A stretch of 64,000 nucleotides of DNA from JAWWOL01 sp033851545 (GCA_033851545.1 JAWWOO010000041.1:1-64000); one strand, 5' to 3'. Counted from the stretch's first letter, positions 8,355-16,857 are shown. The notes: generated from the letters alone by a model not told the origin. Translations and numbers: made by a program.

Positions 8355-9524
8355 TCAGCCGGCCAGCGCGGCCGCGACCGTGAAGAGCTGCTCGTCCGTC
8401 CCCGGCGAGCCGACCAGGCACAGCCCGACCGGCGCGCCGCCCGGCCCCGGGATCGGTACGGTCAGCGCGGGCAGGCCGCCGATCGAGGCTGCGACCGTCA
8501 GCGCGAGCAGCCGGTTGCGGACATCGGCGGTGCGGGCCTCCGCTGCGGTCGGTGCGGTCACCGGTACGGTCGGGATCACCATCACCCGGCCCCGAAGGAC
8601 GTCGAGGAGCTGGGCGCGGATGGCTCCGGACTGCCGTTGTGCCACCGCGACCTCGGTCGGCGTCAGCGCGGCTGCCGCGTCCAGCCGGGCCCGGACATCC
8701 GGCCCGAGCTCCGGATCGGCAGAGCGCAGCCACTGCCCGAACGTCTTCCAGACCTGCGCCCCCTGCGAGATGCCGAAGGTGCGGACCAGGGTCGAGGGCG
8801 GACGGCTCTGCAGCAACGTGCTGACGCCCTGAACCGGCAGCACGCCCTTGAGCCGGCCCAGCGCAGGCGTCAGGGCAGTGATGATGTCGGGATCGGCCTG
8901 CAGCCAGAGGTCATCGGGTACGAGGAACTCCCGGACCTCGGGAGCCGGCACCGGATCGAGCAGCAGGCCCGCCGTGGTCGCCATCAGCTCCAGCGATCTC
9001 GTCAGGACGCCGACCGTGTCGTGCGTGGGTCCCAGCGCCATCACGCCGCCTCGCCGGATCCGGCCCCAGCTCGGGCGCAGGCCGTACAGCCCGCACCACG
9101 CGGCCGGGACCCGGATCGAGCCCGCGGTGTCCGTGCCGAGCCCGATGTCGGCGAGGCCCGCCGCGACCGCCACGGCAGAGCCGCTCGAGGAGCCGCCCGG
9201 AGTCCGGCCCGGTGCCATCGGGTTGTCCAGGTCCCCGTAGTGGAAGTTGCTTCCGGCCAGGCTGTACGCGAGCTCGTCGGTGTGCGTCTTGCCCACGACG
9301 ACCGCCCCCGCCTCGCGCAGAGTCGCCACGGCGTCGGCGTCACGGGACGCGCCCGGATGCTGGGCCAACCACGTCGGGTTGCCCCCGCCGGTGGCGTAAC
9401 CGGCGAGGTCGAACACGTCCTTGACCGCGAGCCGCAGTCCGTCGAGAGCGCCAGATCCCTTGGCCGGCAGCGGCTCTGCGGTCAGGTCGGCCCACGGGAC
9501 GAACGGTGACTCCAGTCGAGTCAT
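8355..9524 (-). CDS. Amidase signature family hydrolase
   Basis: A 389-residue amidase-signature enzyme with the full Ser-cisSer-Lys triad in sight: Lys35 in LAVKDVFDL, the cis-Ser in GGSSSGSA around residues 111-117, and the nucleophile Ser136 in GTDTAGSIR. These enzymes hydrolyse carboxamides to acid and ammonia or amine; no transamidation partner (gatB/gatC) is present, so a GatA role is unlikely. ATG 9524 overlaps the stop of the DUF3891 gene by four bases. It is the last gene of a three-gene operon with DUF3891 and an acetamidase, suggesting use of an amide as nitrogen or carbon source. The exact substrate is unknown. Confidence 0.9.
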   Translation of the reverse strand: MTRLESPFVPWADLTAEPLPAKGSGALDGLRLAVKDVFDLAGYATGGGNPTWLAQHPGASRDADAVATLREAGAVVVGKTHTDELAYSLAGSNFHYGDLDNPMAPGRTPGGSSSGSAVAVAAGLADIGLGTDTAGSIRVPAAWCGLYGLRPSWGRIRRGGVMALGPTHDTVGVLTRSLELMATTAGLLLDPVPAPEVREFLVPDDLWLQADPDIITALTPALGRLKGVLPVQGVSTLLQSRPPSTLVRTFGISQGAQVWKTFGQWLRSADPELGPDVRARLDAAAALTPTEVAVAQRQSGAIRAQLLDVLRGRVMVIPTVPVTAPTAAEARTADVRNRLLALTVAASIGGLPALTVPIPGPGGAPVGLCLVGSPGTDEQLFTVAAALAG

Positions 9525-10318
9525 CGGATCACCTTGCACTCCAGGGAAAACCGGGGCGCGGCGGTGAGCGCGGTGAGGAAGTCCTCGGGATCGGTATAGG
9601 CACGGTCGTCCACCAGCTGAGCCTGTACGGGGAAGTCCACGGCGTCGTCGGCAAAGGGGTACGGGTCCAGCCGGAGCCGGAAAGCCCCCGCATTGCGGCA
9701 CGCCAGCGCTGTGCCGCCGGGGAGCGGGGCGATGACACCGTCGGCGGCGTGCCGGAACGCGAACTGCAACGACAGCCGGTCCCAGACCTGCAGCAGCAGA
9801 TAGGCCTCGCGGATGGTCGGCTGGTTCCACGGCTCGGGTGTGGGGTGACGCAGCGCCTGCTGGGCGAGATCGATCTGCAGCAGGGCCATGTCGCGGAGGA
9901 ACTCGTCCACGAGACAGCGTTCCTCGGCGGTCAGCGACTGCTCGGCGACCTCCTCGAGCCGGTAGCTGCCGTAGCGGTCGTTGTAGAGCCCCGCGCCGTG
10001 CATGCTCACCAGCAGGCCGGTCCACGGGTCGTGCTCGGCGGCCCGGGCGATGCCGGCCCGATAGGCCTTGACGTGCTGCACCGGGGGGATGGAGTGAAAT
10101 TGGTACGGCTGCGCCGTCGACGGGTCGAGCGAGGGCCGGGACTCCCAGATGGCCCAGCCGTCGTCGTGATGCGTTGCTGCCAGGGTCGTGGCGAGCTCCG
10201 GCTGGGGCAGGGGCAGCACGTCGTCGTTGCCCCAGGCCGACGCGAACAGCCCGGTCTGCACGCCGTGCTCCGGCTGCCGTACGCACAACAGCCGGTTGTC
10301 GAACCTCGTGAGGATCAT
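9521..10318 (-). CDS. DUF3891 family protein
   Basis: A 265-residue protein beginning MILTRFDNRLLCVRQPEH and containing THHDDGWAIWE, VSMHGAGLYNDRYG and PLPQPEL, features of DUF3891. The His/Asp pair in HHDDGW resembles a metal site of HD-like hydrolases, but no activity is established that I know of. Both ends overlap neighbours by four bases (ATGA), so it is made together with the acetamidase upstream and the amidase downstream. Its place between two amide hydrolases suggests a hydrolytic or processing step in the same catabolic route; this is inference. Confidence 0.8.
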   Translation of the reverse strand: MILTRFDNRLLCVRQPEHGVQTGLFASAWGNDDVLPLPQPELATTLAATHHDDGWAIWESRPSLDPSTAQPYQFHSIPPVQHVKAYRAGIARAAEHDPWTGLLVSMHGAGLYNDRYGSYRLEEVAEQSLTAEERCLVDEFLRDMALLQIDLAQQALRHPTPEPWNQPTIREAYLLLQVWDRLSLQFAFRHAADGVIAPLPGGTALACRNAGAFRLRLDPYPFADDAVDFPVQAQLVDDRAYTDPEDFLTALTAAPRFSLECKVIR

Positions 10319-11397
10319 GAGAGTGGGTCGAGGTCCGTGCGACGCAGGCTGCAGTGGATGCCCTTGACCCCGTCGACGACCTGGCTGACCTCGAAGTCGC
10401 CCGCGGCGCTGAGGTAGGCCAGGGCGATCGGCGCCGGCAGCGCGAACTTCAGGCCGAGGAAGGCGATCGCGTTGCGGGTGGCGTCTCTCATCGCCGCGTC
10501 GAGCGAAGGGTCCAGGCCCATCACCACGTACTGGCCGTCCGTCTGTCCCCACGGCGCGGTCAGCGACGCGGCCATCCGCCGGATCGCCGGGTCGCTGTGC
10601 ACCGTCAGCCGTACGGTTGCCCGCAGTGGTGCCTCGAAAGCGGTGAGGGCCACTTCGCCGTCGCCCTGCGAGAAGTGCGGATCACTGACATAGAACATCG
10701 CCCTGTCCACCTGCACCGGCAGGAACATCCGGGAGCCCACGCCGAAAAGGTTGACGTCGTGGTTGCCGCCGTGCCGTCCTGGGGGGACGGAGTGCACGGC
10801 GTCGGCGGTCGCCGGCGCAACCCCCATGATGCCGAGGAACGGCGCCAAGGGGAACCGGATGGCCCGTCCGTCGCCCACGTCGATCGACCCCAGCTCGCCG
10901 TCGGTCCTGGCCAGCACCGAGACCGGACCGTCCCCGGCCGGCATCTCGCCGGGTAGCGCGCCCTTGCCGTGGCGGTTGCTGATGATCCCGTACGGCGCCC
11001 GGCGGTCCAGGGCGAGGACCTCCACCTCGAGCACGTCGCCGGGCCGCGCACCGCGTACGGCGATCGGGCCGGTGACCACGTGCGGACCGGCGGCCGGGTC
11101 GTGGGTGAGCTCGGCGGCGACGGCGATGGCGTCATCCAGGACGAGGTCGCGCGGGATCCCGTACGAGCCGAAGAACGCCACCGGATCGCGGCCCTGGTCG
11201 GGCAGGATGCCCTCGTGGCTGACGGTGTCGATGCACACCGCCTCGCCGGAGCCGACGGTGAGCACGGCGGGGGTGACTGCGTTGGGCAGCAGGCCCCAGA
11301 GCAGCTTTTCGGGGACGGAAGTCAGATAGTGGGGGGCGGGAACGGCTCCAGCGCCGCTTTGCAGTAGCGTCACGTAGGGAAGATTGCATACGATCAT
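10315..11397 (-). CDS. Acetamidase/formamidase family protein
   Basis: A 360-residue member of the FmdA/AmdA family, zinc-type hydrolases releasing ammonia from short amides. Typical segments are DTVSHEGIL, the GPIAVRGARPGDVLEVEVL run, MPPG-like VPPGRHGGNHDVNLFGVGS and YVSDPHFSQGDGEV. The ATG at 11397 is the best available start, although it has only a weak ribosome binding site; GTG 11373 is the alternative. A GntR-like operator half-palindrome (11384-11393) overlaps the first codons, which would suit repression by the divergent GntR regulator. It leads the operon acetamidase-DUF3891-amidase. Confidence 0.88.
   Translation of the reverse strand: MIVCNLPYVTLLQSGAGAVPAPHYLTSVPEKLLWGLLPNAVTPAVLTVGSGEAVCIDTVSHEGILPDQGRDPVAFFGSYGIPRDLVLDDAIAVAAELTHDPAAGPHVVTGPIAVRGARPGDVLEVEVLALDRRAPYGIISNRHGKGALPGEMPAGDGPVSVLARTDGELGSIDVGDGRAIRFPLAPFLGIMGVAPATADAVHSVPPGRHGGNHDVNLFGVGSRMFLPVQVDRAMFYVSDPHFSQGDGEVALTAFEAPLRATVRLTVHSDPAIRRMAASLTAPWGQTDGQYVVMGLDPSLDAAMRDATRNAIAFLGLKFALPAPIALAYLSAAGDFEVSQVVDGVKGIHCSLRRTDLDPLS
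11384..11393. promoter_or_regulatory. Candidate GntR operator, site 1
   Basis: TTGCATACGA lies between the divergent acetamidase and GntR genes, overlapping the first acetamidase codons. It matches, with one difference, the reverse complement of the site at 12150-12159. The NTTGTATACNAN-like core is the kind of sequence bound by GntR regulators with an FCD domain. Confidence 0.5.
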
Positions 11398-11439
11398 TTC
11401 CGAGGTGTTACGCGGCGGCCGGAGAGGAGGGGGCGCCTC

Positions 11440-12126
11440 GTGGTCGAGCCCGCAGCCCACGCGCCGGGGTCGAGCAAGGACCGCCGGATCTCCCCGCAGG
11501 CGCTCGCGGCTGCCATCCGGGACCGGGTGATCCGTGGCTTCTACCCGCCCGGACACCGGCTGACCGAGGACGACCTGGCCGAGCAGTACGGCGTCTCGCG
11601 GATTCCCGTACGGGAGGCGTTGCGGCTGCTGGAAGGCGAGGGGTTCGTGCGCGTGAAGCCCTACTCGGGCACCTTCGTCGCCGAGCTGACCGCCCAGGAT
11701 GCGGCCGACCTGCTCGAGATCCGTGGCGTCCTCGAGCCCCTCGCGGCGTCTCGGGCGGCGGAAACGCGCACCGACGACCACCTCGATGCCCTCCGGCAGA
11801 TCCTGGCCGACGGCAACGCCGCTCTCGCGGTCGAGGACCTCGAGCAGCTGGCCGAGCTGAACACGAGGTTCCACGCCGTCCTCACCGAGGCCTCGGGCAA
11901 CAGCAGCCTCAGCCAGATCATCGCCACCCTGCAGCACAAGATCACCTGGGTCTACTCCGTCGAGCTGCCCCGACGTGCGGCCGACTCCTGGGCCGAGCAC
12001 CGGCTGATCATCAACGCGCTCGAGCGGTCCGACGCCGACAGTGCGCGCGCCCTCATGGTGGCTCACGTCCGCTCGGCACAGGCCGCTTACAGCTTGCGCT
12101 CAGCGCCGCCCGTCCAGGACAGGTAG
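11440..12126 (+). CDS. GntR family regulator, FCD (FadR-type) subfamily
   Basis: A 228-residue regulator with an N-terminal winged helix (residues about 20-85; LTEDDLAEQYGVSRIPVREALRLLEGEG) and a C-terminal all-helical FCD ligand-binding domain (about 90-215; EIRGVLEPLAASRAA, NTRFHAVLTEASGN). FCD domains sense organic acids, often through a bound metal. The GTG start at 11440 follows a GGAGAGGAGGGGG stretch. The gene is divergent from the acetamidase operon and upstream of the TauE/SafE and FAH genes, and near-identical short palindromic sites lie on both sides of it, so it probably represses both units. Confidence 0.92.
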   Translation: MVEPAAHAPGSSKDRRISPQALAAAIRDRVIRGFYPPGHRLTEDDLAEQYGVSRIPVREALRLLEGEGFVRVKPYSGTFVAELTAQDAADLLEIRGVLEPLAASRAAETRTDDHLDALRQILADGNAALAVEDLEQLAELNTRFHAVLTEASGNSSLSQIIATLQHKITWVYSVELPRRAADSWAEHRLIINALERSDADSARALMVAHVRSAQAAYSLRSAPPVQDR

Positions 12127-12149
12127 CCGTACCGGGGGTAACATGCAAG

Positions 12150-12159
12150 TCGTATACAA
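12150..12159. promoter_or_regulatory. Candidate GntR operator, site 2
   Basis: TCGTATACAA, with the central palindrome GTATAC, lies between the GntR gene and the TauE/SafE permease gene. Its reverse complement differs from site 1 at one of ten positions. It would place the permease and FAH genes under the same regulator. Confidence 0.5.
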
Positions 12160-12209
12160 CTAAGGGGCCTTGCCCAAGGCTGCCTCTCCGAGGATGAGGT
12201 GATCCGCTC

Positions 12210-12968
12210 ATGACCGGCTGGCACATCGCCGTGTTGCTGGTCGCCGGACTGGCGGCCGGGGCGATCAACGCCGTGGCGGGCGGTGGCACCTTGCTGACCT
12301 TCCCTGCCCTGCTGGCTGTCGGTCTGCACCCGGTGGCCGCCAATGTCACCAACACCGTGGCGATCTGGCCGGGCTACCTGAGCACCGCCGCGTCCTACCG
12401 AGGGCAGTGGAAGGACCGCCGCCAGTTGACGCGCCTGGTCGTAGCTGCCGGTCTGGGTGGCATCGCTGGGACGGTGATCCTGCTCAACACCCCGTCGAGC
12501 GTCTTCCACGCCCTGGTGCCCTACCTGGTCTTCGCGGCCACCGGGCTGATCGCCGCCCAACCCGCGATCTCCCGGCGGATGGCTGGGCGCCGTACCGAAC
12601 CCGTCGACCCCGATCACACCTCACCGTTGCTGCCGGCCGCCGTATTCGCCGGCGCCGTCTACGGTGCCTACTTCGGCGGTGGGCTCGGCATCGTGCTGCT
12701 CGCCGTGCTGGCGCTCGGCATCCCGATCGACCTCGGCCGGCTCAACGCGCTGAAGTCCTACCTGCAGCTGGCGGTCAACACCGTAGCCCTGCTCGGGTTT
12801 GCGTTGTTCGGCCCGGTCGACTGGCTCGCCGCCGCGATCATCGCACCGGCCAGCTTTGCCGGCGGGATCGGCGGCGCCCGGCTCGCTCAACGGCTCGATC
12901 CCGGGATCCTGCGGATCTCCATCATCGTCTTCGGCGTGGGCGTCGGCCTGCGCCTGCTGCTCGGCTGA
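12210..12968 (+). CDS. TauE/SafE family (TSUP) membrane transporter
   Basis: A 252-residue integral membrane protein with the duplicated TSUP pattern: GAINAVAGGGTLLTFPALL near the N-terminus and the repeat GAVYGAYFGGGLGIVLLAVL in the middle, giving about eight helices. The family moves anions such as sulphite, sulphoacetate and organic acids. It lies directly before the FAH gene, only nine bases apart, and after a GntR regulator, suggesting export or uptake of an acid connected with the amide pathway. The exact substrate is unknown. Confidence 0.88.
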   Translation: MTGWHIAVLLVAGLAAGAINAVAGGGTLLTFPALLAVGLHPVAANVTNTVAIWPGYLSTAASYRGQWKDRRQLTRLVVAAGLGGIAGTVILLNTPSSVFHALVPYLVFAATGLIAAQPAISRRMAGRRTEPVDPDHTSPLLPAAVFAGAVYGAYFGGGLGIVLLAVLALGIPIDLGRLNALKSYLQLAVNTVALLGFALFGPVDWLAAAIIAPASFAGGIGGARLAQRLDPGILRISIIVFGVGVGLRLLLG

Positions 12969-12977
12969 GGAGCCGAC

Positions 12978-13802
12978 ATGCGCCTGGCCAACCTGTCCGG
13001 CCGTCTCGTCCTCGTCGTCGGGGACGGTGCCGTCGACGTGGCGACGGCGAGCGGCGGCCGGTGGGGCCCCGACCCGATGTCCCCGTACGGGGACTGGGCC
13101 CGGTTTGCCGCGTGGGCAGTCGATCCGGGTGCGGGAGGGCCCTTCGACGAGGCGTTGCTGGGCCCGCCGGTCCCGGCGCCGCGGCAGGTGTTCGCCGCCG
13201 GGATGAACTACCGCACCCGCGCCGTCGAGGGCGGCCTGCCGGACATCGCCCTGCCGCCGATCTTCACGAAGTTCCCCAGCTGCCTGACCGGCCCGTACGC
13301 CGAGGTGGTCCTGCCCACGGAGACGGTCGACTGGGAGGCCGAGCTGGTCGTCGTCGTCGCCCGGCGCGCACACCACATACGGGCGGAGGCGGCCTGGCGG
13401 CACGTCGCCGGCGTGATGATCGGGCAGGACCTGTCGGAGCGGACGGCGCAGTTCCGCCCGCCCGTGCCGCAGTTCAGCATGGCGAAGTCCTACCCCGGCT
13501 TCGGTCCGACCGGGCCCTGGCTGCTGATGACCGGCGGCGCCGACCCGGGCCCGATGGACATCGCCACCTGGGTCGATGACGAGCAGGTGCAGGAGGGCTC
13601 GACGGCAGACATGCTGATGCCGGTGCCCGATCTGCTTGCCGACCTTTCGGCAAATCTCCCTTTGCTGCCAGGCGATCTCGTCTTCACCGGCAGCCCGGGC
13701 GGAGTCGGTCACCACCGCACTCCGCCTCGTTACCTGCGGCCGGGCGAGATCTTGACGACGACGATCGAAGGACTCGGCACCCAGCGAGTCACGCTGAGTT
13801 AG
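12978..13802 (+). CDS. Fumarylacetoacetate hydrolase family protein
   Basis: A 274-residue FAH-superfamily protein. The metal-site region WEAELVVVVA, the GQDLSER segment (equivalent to the usual G-N-D-x-S-x-R), the KSYPGFGPTGPWLL loop and the C-terminal TGSPGGVG are all present. Members hydrolyse C-C bonds, hydrate dienoates or decarboxylate oxaloacetate, with magnesium. The ATG follows GAGGAG that overlaps the stop of the TauE/SafE gene, so both are in one operon. It could process a dicarbonyl acid released by the neighbouring amidases; the reaction is not determinable from sequence. Confidence 0.87.
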   Translation: MRLANLSGRLVLVVGDGAVDVATASGGRWGPDPMSPYGDWARFAAWAVDPGAGGPFDEALLGPPVPAPRQVFAAGMNYRTRAVEGGLPDIALPPIFTKFPSCLTGPYAEVVLPTETVDWEAELVVVVARRAHHIRAEAAWRHVAGVMIGQDLSERTAQFRPPVPQFSMAKSYPGFGPTGPWLLMTGGADPGPMDIATWVDDEQVQEGSTADMLMPVPDLLADLSANLPLLPGDLVFTGSPGGVGHHRTPPRYLRPGEILTTTIEGLGTQRVTLS

Positions 13803-13898
13803 CGCCCTCCGGCACTCGCGCCGTATGCCGTTCCTCGCTTGGGACCCGGGACGGCTCAAAGTGCTTGCCAGGCAGGGTGTTCAGAGTTCCGTAACCAT

Positions 13899-13929
13899 CC
13901 TTACGAGAGTATTCCGAACCCCTTACGAG
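13899..13929. repeat. Direct repeat CCTTACGAG upstream of the propeller gene
   Basis: CCTTACGAG occurs at 13899-13907 and again at 13921-13929, 22 bases apart from start to start, which is about two turns of DNA. It lies about 90-120 bases before the ATG at 14018. It could be a site for a dimeric or tandem-binding activator, or chance. Confidence 0.35.
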
Positions 13930-14017
13930 CGGTCTCAACGGCCTCCGAGCCGCCTACGGTTCTCCTCACCGGCCACCCGCGCTGCTGACAGCAGCGGCCC
14001 GAACGAAGGAGTTCACC

Positions 14018-15184
14018 ATGTCCCGTCGCGCATTCGTCGGCTCACTCGCCGTCACCGCCACCAGCGCCGCAACCCTGGTCGCCACCGCCCTCCCGGCGGC
14101 CGCCGCCACACCGGCCCACCAGGGCGAGTCGAGCAACCAGCACGCGGTGTTCCTTCAGAGCAACCAGCCTTCCGGCAACACCATCGGCGTCTTCTCCCGA
14201 GGGAGGGACGGCCGGCTGCAGGCGGTGCGCCACTACAGCACCGGCGGCCTCGGTGCCAGCCTCCCCGGTGCGGTGGTCGACCCGCTCGCCTCGCAGGGCG
14301 GGCTGACCTATGACGGCAACCACCACCTGCTGTACGCCGTGAACGCCGGCAGCCGCTCGCTCACCGTCTTCAAGGTCGACGGTCTGAAGCTCACCCGGCT
14401 GCAGGTGCTCGACACCCGGGGAGACCTGCCGGTGTCGGTGAGCGTCGGCAAGGACACTGTCTACGTCCTCGACGCAGCCGGCCAGGGGGCCATCACCGGG
14501 TTCAAGGTCGTCGGCGGACGGCTGGAGCGCGTCCTCGGCTCGACCCGCAGCCTGGGCCTCGGCAACCCCGCGTCGCCGAACTTCCTCGACGCTCCGGCAC
14601 AGGTCGCGGTGACCCCCGACGGCCGAGCCGTCATCGTCACGACCAAGCAGCACAACACGTTGGTCAGCTTCACGCTCAACCAGCACGGCTTCCCGTCGGC
14701 GACCTCGGTCGTGACGCCGTCGGCGGCACCGGTGCCGTTCGCCCTCGCCTTCGACAAGGCGGGCCGGCTCCTGGTCACCGAGGCCAGCGGTGGCGAGTCG
14801 TCGTACACCGTCAACGCCGACGCGACCCTCAGCATCATCGCCTCGCACGTCCCGAACGGCCAGGCCGCAGCATGCTGGTCAGTGGTCGCGAACGGCCGGG
14901 TGTACGTCGCCAACGCGGGCTCGGCCAGCATCACCGGCTACAACGAGGACGCGGCGGGTGGACTCACCCTGCACGACGCGTCAGGTGTGACCGCCACGAC
15001 CGGTGCCGGCTCGGTCGACATCGCCGCGACGAGCGACGGCCAGTTCCTGTACGAGGAGGCCAACGGCGCCGGTGAGATCGACGAGTTCCACGTCAACGCC
15101 GACGGTTCGCTGACCTCGCTGGGCACCGTCGCCGGCCTGGGCATCGTCAACGGTGTCGGCGCTGAAGGCATCGCCGCCTCCTGA
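14018..15184 (+). CDS. Exported lactonase-like seven-bladed beta-propeller protein
   Basis: A 388-residue protein with a twin-arginine-like signal (MSRRAFVGSL, hydrophobic core, then AAA-type cleavage near residue 30) followed by repeated YVTN/lactonase-type blades: LLYAVNAGSRSLTVF, DTVYVLDAAGQGAITGF, GRVYVANAGSASITGY, FLYEEANGAGEIDEF. It resembles 6-phosphogluconolactonase-like propellers that are secreted rather than cytoplasmic. AAGGAG precedes the ATG at 14018. The gene stands alone, with its own upstream region containing a direct repeat, and ends at a strong hairpin. Ligand and activity are unknown. Confidence 0.83.
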   Translation: MSRRAFVGSLAVTATSAATLVATALPAAAATPAHQGESSNQHAVFLQSNQPSGNTIGVFSRGRDGRLQAVRHYSTGGLGASLPGAVVDPLASQGGLTYDGNHHLLYAVNAGSRSLTVFKVDGLKLTRLQVLDTRGDLPVSVSVGKDTVYVLDAAGQGAITGFKVVGGRLERVLGSTRSLGLGNPASPNFLDAPAQVAVTPDGRAVIVTTKQHNTLVSFTLNQHGFPSATSVVTPSAAPVPFALAFDKAGRLLVTEASGGESSYTVNADATLSIIASHVPNGQAAACWSVVANGRVYVANAGSASITGYNEDAAGGLTLHDASGVTATTGAGSVDIAATSDGQFLYEEANGAGEIDEFHVNADGSLTSLGTVAGLGIVNGVGAEGIAAS

Positions 15185-15200
15185 CGGCCGCTCCCAGCAG

Positions 15201-15233
15201 CCGCGACCGGTCAGACCAACTGACCGGTCGCGG
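15201..15233. terminator. Bidirectional hairpin terminator
   Basis: CCGCGACCGGTCAG (15201-15214) pairs perfectly with CTGACCGGTCGCGG (15220-15233) around the loop ACCAA. It lies between the convergent propeller and UBP zinc-finger genes and includes the last codons and stop of the latter. There is no T-tract, which is usual for actinobacterial terminators. Confidence 0.7.
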
Positions 15234-15498
15234 CGTGGTTGTAGCAGTAGCTCCAGTGGTCCCCTGGCCCGAGCGAACGCATCACCGGGTGCTGCGTCTG
15301 CCAGTGGTGAGCTGTGGCGTGACGGCCGGGCGAGGCGTCGCAGCAGCCGATGTGGCCGCACTCACGGCACTCGCGCAACGACACCCACCTGGTGCCCTCG
15401 CGCAGGCAATCGGCACAGCCGACCGGGCTGGGCGGTGGTGGGAAGTCCTGCTCACGCAGGTCGATCAGCTCCTGGCACGGCTCAGCCTGTTCCGACAT
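15211..15498 (-). CDS. UBP-type zinc finger protein
   Basis: A 95-residue protein made almost entirely of a ZnF-UBP domain. The metal ligands are visible as CADCLREG, then CRECGHIGCCD, then H-rich ATAHHWQTQHPVM, and the end SLGPGDHWSYCYNH fits the family. In eukaryotes this domain binds ubiquitin C-termini; in actinobacteria it occurs as small stand-alone proteins with unknown partners. ATG 15498 is chosen because the residues upstream are not conserved in type. It converges on the propeller gene at a shared terminator. Confidence 0.85.
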   Translation of the reverse strand: MSEQAEPCQELIDLREQDFPPPPSPVGCADCLREGTRWVSLRECRECGHIGCCDASPGRHATAHHWQTQHPVMRSLGPGDHWSYCYNHAATGQLV

Positions 15499-15585
15499 GT
15501 TCAGCCCCGTCCTCAGAGTCGGTTCTCCAGGGCTGAGACTCTCCCCGTTCGGGCCCGAGTGCAACCAAAACGGGAGAAATCTAGG

Positions 15586-16857
15586 CTAGCTGCAGGGTCG
15601 CGGGTCCCAGCTCTGCGGGGTGTTGGCGACTGCCGCTGCCGTCGTGGCCGACGCTCCGGGGGAGGCCGAAGCGGTGGTCGGCAGGACGGTCGGAGTCGAC
15701 GTCGGCGGCCGGCCGCTGGTCGAGGCGGGCGACGGGGAGCCGGTCGTGGTGGTCGGGGCGGGGGTCGCGGTGGCCTTCGGCGTCGCCATCGTCGCGTTGT
15801 ACCAAGCCTGGATCGTGGCTACGTCCTTGTCCGGTTCGAGGATCTCGAAGTCGAGCTTCTTGCCGGCGCCCGAGTCGTAGATCAGCGAGGTGTAGGTCGG
15901 CAGGGTGAAGCTCTGCATGGTCGAGGCGTTGAAGCCGGCGAAGCTGCCGACCAGGTTGAGCAGCTCGGAGGACGTCACCTGGTTGTCGATGGCCAACCGG
16001 TTGTGGCTGGTGAAGGTGCTGATCACCTTCTCCGCGGTGAGCGGGTTGCCCAGGCTCTGCTTCACCGTGTGTGCCGCGATGACCTTCATCAGGATCTGCT
16101 CCCGGCGGGCCCGGCCGTACTCGTACGACGGGTCGAAGACGTAGTTGCCGGTCTTCGGGTCGAGATACTTCAGCTCGCGGGCCCGGGAGATCGCCAGGGC
16201 GGTGCTGCCGTCGACCTTCTGGCAGCCGGTCTTGGTGATGTAGAGGCCCGCGTTGTTGTCCTTGATGAGGATGGGGAAGTCCATCTTGATCCCGCCGATG
16301 GCGTCGACGATGCTCTTGAACCCGGCCAGGTCCAGCACGATCCAGTGGTTGATGTCGATGTTGAGCGCCTGCTCGATCGTGGCGACCGTGTTGTCCGGGC
16401 CCTTGCCGAAGGCCGAGTTGATCTTGGTGGTCCGGTTGTAACCGGTCACGAACACCCGCGAGTCACGGGGGATCGACAGCAGGGAGACCTTGTCGGTCTG
16501 CGGGTTGACCCTGGCCAGGATGATCGTGTCGCTGCAGCCACAGGCATCCGCGTTGGTGCCGAACGCGGTGGTGCCGGTGCGGGTGTCCGTGCCGAGGATG
16601 AGGACGGTGAACGGCTGTCCGGCCTTGGGCTTGGCCTTCAGGTGCCCCTTGCCGACCACCGTCGGTGCGCCCGGGAGGACCACGTTGTGGCCGGCGGACT
16701 GCAGCTGGTTGACGGTCCGGTGGACGTAGTAGTTGAGCCCGCCGACGGTGAGCAGGATCAGGGTCGACACGACGGTCAGCGCGATGAACCCAAGCCGCAG
16801 CCGGCGCCGACGGTGGTCGTTGCCGGGCGCGCCGATGTCGGGCGTTACGTCGGTCAC
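15586..16857 (-). CDS. LytR-CpsA-Psr (LCP) family cell-wall ligase
   Basis: A 423-residue type II membrane protein: a basic cytoplasmic end (HRRRRLRLG), one TM helix near residues 22-42, then the extracellular LCP domain. Key LCP segments are VLILGTDTR, SLLSIPRDSRV, KINSAFGKG, IDINHWIVLDLAGF and SRARELKY, with the conserved Asp and Arg residues that bind polyprenyl phosphate. LCP enzymes attach wall polymers such as teichoic acid or arabinogalactan to peptidoglycan. The last 80 residues are a Thr/Ser/Pro/Ala-rich tail of low complexity. It is divergent from the macro-domain gene. Confidence 0.92.
   Translation of the reverse strand: MTDVTPDIGAPGNDHRRRRLRLGFIALTVVSTLILLTVGGLNYYVHRTVNQLQSAGHNVVLPGAPTVVGKGHLKAKPKAGQPFTVLILGTDTRTGTTAFGTNADACGCSDTIILARVNPQTDKVSLLSIPRDSRVFVTGYNRTTKINSAFGKGPDNTVATIEQALNIDINHWIVLDLAGFKSIVDAIGGIKMDFPILIKDNNAGLYITKTGCQKVDGSTALAISRARELKYLDPKTGNYVFDPSYEYGRARREQILMKVIAAHTVKQSLGNPLTAEKVISTFTSHNRLAIDNQVTSSELLNLVGSFAGFNASTMQSFTLPTYTSLIYDSGAGKKLDFEILEPDKDVATIQAWYNATMATPKATATPAPTTTTGSPSPASTSGRPPTSTPTVLPTTASASPGASATTAAAVANTPQSWDPRPCS

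Noticed and set aside
9525..10286. Extension of the amidase frame upstream of ATG 9524
   Set aside because: The extra residues are low-complexity and overlap the DUF3891 gene in another frame; the amidase homology begins at MTRLESPF.
11398..12066. Extension of the acetamidase frame across the GntR gene
   Set aside because: The added sequence is a shadow of the GntR gene on the other strand.
12407..13579. 390-residue plus-strand frame across TauE/SafE and FAH genes
   Set aside because: Arg-rich shadow; the two recognised genes occupy a different frame with proper motifs and ribosome binding sites.
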